A DNA stretch of 64,000 bases from positions 1,736,001-1,800,000 of the forward strand of contig NZ_CP048411.1 in assembly GCF_019355055.1 (NCBI RefSeq), given 5' to 3'. Source of the stretch: Pseudomonas sp. MTM4 (GTDB taxonomy: Bacteria; Pseudomonadota; Gammaproteobacteria; Pseudomonadales; Pseudomonadaceae). Made by a program: the position numbers and the translations under genes. A model generated the notes under the pieces. It searched no databases. It was not told the DNA's origin and saw only the letters and a program-made list of their open reading frames with translations. Within the stretch, counting starts at the first letter, position 1. Each line of letters starts with the position of its first letter. Below, in pieces: positions 63,987 to 64,000 of the stretch.

Positions 63987-64000
63987 GTAGCGGCGCTCCA

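Overview
The window is a GC-rich chromosomal segment from a gammaproteobacterium of the genus Pseudomonas in the broad sense. The best fit is the P. stutzeri (Stutzerimonas) group, but that is inferred from gene content and not proven. Supporting evidence includes the algU-mucA-mucB-mucC-mucD cluster divergent from nadB, a Lon-like protease next to an AraC regulator and putA/putP, a DUF3203 gene, and the recO-era-rnc-DUF4845-lepB-lepA block. About 90% of the sequence is ordinary housekeeping and metabolic DNA.

Layout. From 1 to 17.4 kb: pyruvate kinase, a urea transporter, flavohaemoglobin, two tiny genes (a KGG-repeat protein and a CxxCxGxG zinc-finger protein) ahead of pncB, a divergent argP/argO pair, Fe superoxide dismutase, a short-chain dehydrogenase, dcd, a cold-shock protein, the divergent apbC/metG pair, and a CWC-motif protein overlapping an RsuA-like pseudouridine synthase. 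A tRNA-Gly(CCC) gene lies at 17454-17527. From 17.6 to 21.8 kb, directly after it, is an AT-richer accessory patch. It holds broken genes (an unknown gene with a frameshift and an amber stop, a YcxB-like gene with a one-base shift, a 5'-truncated and multiply frameshifted umuC), orphan membrane proteins, and a repeat like the end of an IS21-type element. No integrase is visible, so this is probably an old, decayed island.

From 21.8 to 36.3 kb: a secreted alpha/beta hydrolase, a His-rich TonB-dependent receptor with a Zur-like palindrome upstream, and a proline-catabolism region with two tandem putP paralogues separated by a divergent DUF3203 gene, then putA, an AraC-type regulator and an AsrA/Lon-like protease. 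From 36.5 to 40.3 kb: an I42-type lipoprotein inhibitor, cmoA-cmoB (tRNA wobble modification), a divergent DUF1127/LysR pair and a DUF2905 pseudogene broken by an 11-bp tandem duplication.

From 40.4 to 50.9 kb on the minus strand: lepA-lepB-DUF4845-rnc-era, then recO-pdxJ, preceded by algU-mucA-mucB-mucC-mucD. The algU gene has a clear GAACTT-N16-TCTAT envelope-stress promoter. From 51.4 to 60.1 kb: nadB, sdhE-ygfX, ygfZ, an HDOD protein, a DUF4142 protein, ung, an orphan periplasmic binding protein, a crotonase-family enzyme and a small secreted Arg/His/Tyr-rich protein. The window ends in the rsx/rnf operon, where rsxA-rsxB-rsxC overlap by 4 bp each and RsxC carries long charged coiled-coil repeats.

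I see no CRISPR array, no rRNA operon, no complete insertion sequence or prophage, and no convincing new multi-gene system. The most unusual content is the decayed tRNA-linked patch, the two putP copies, the repeated RsxC tail and the frameshifted DUF2905 gene.
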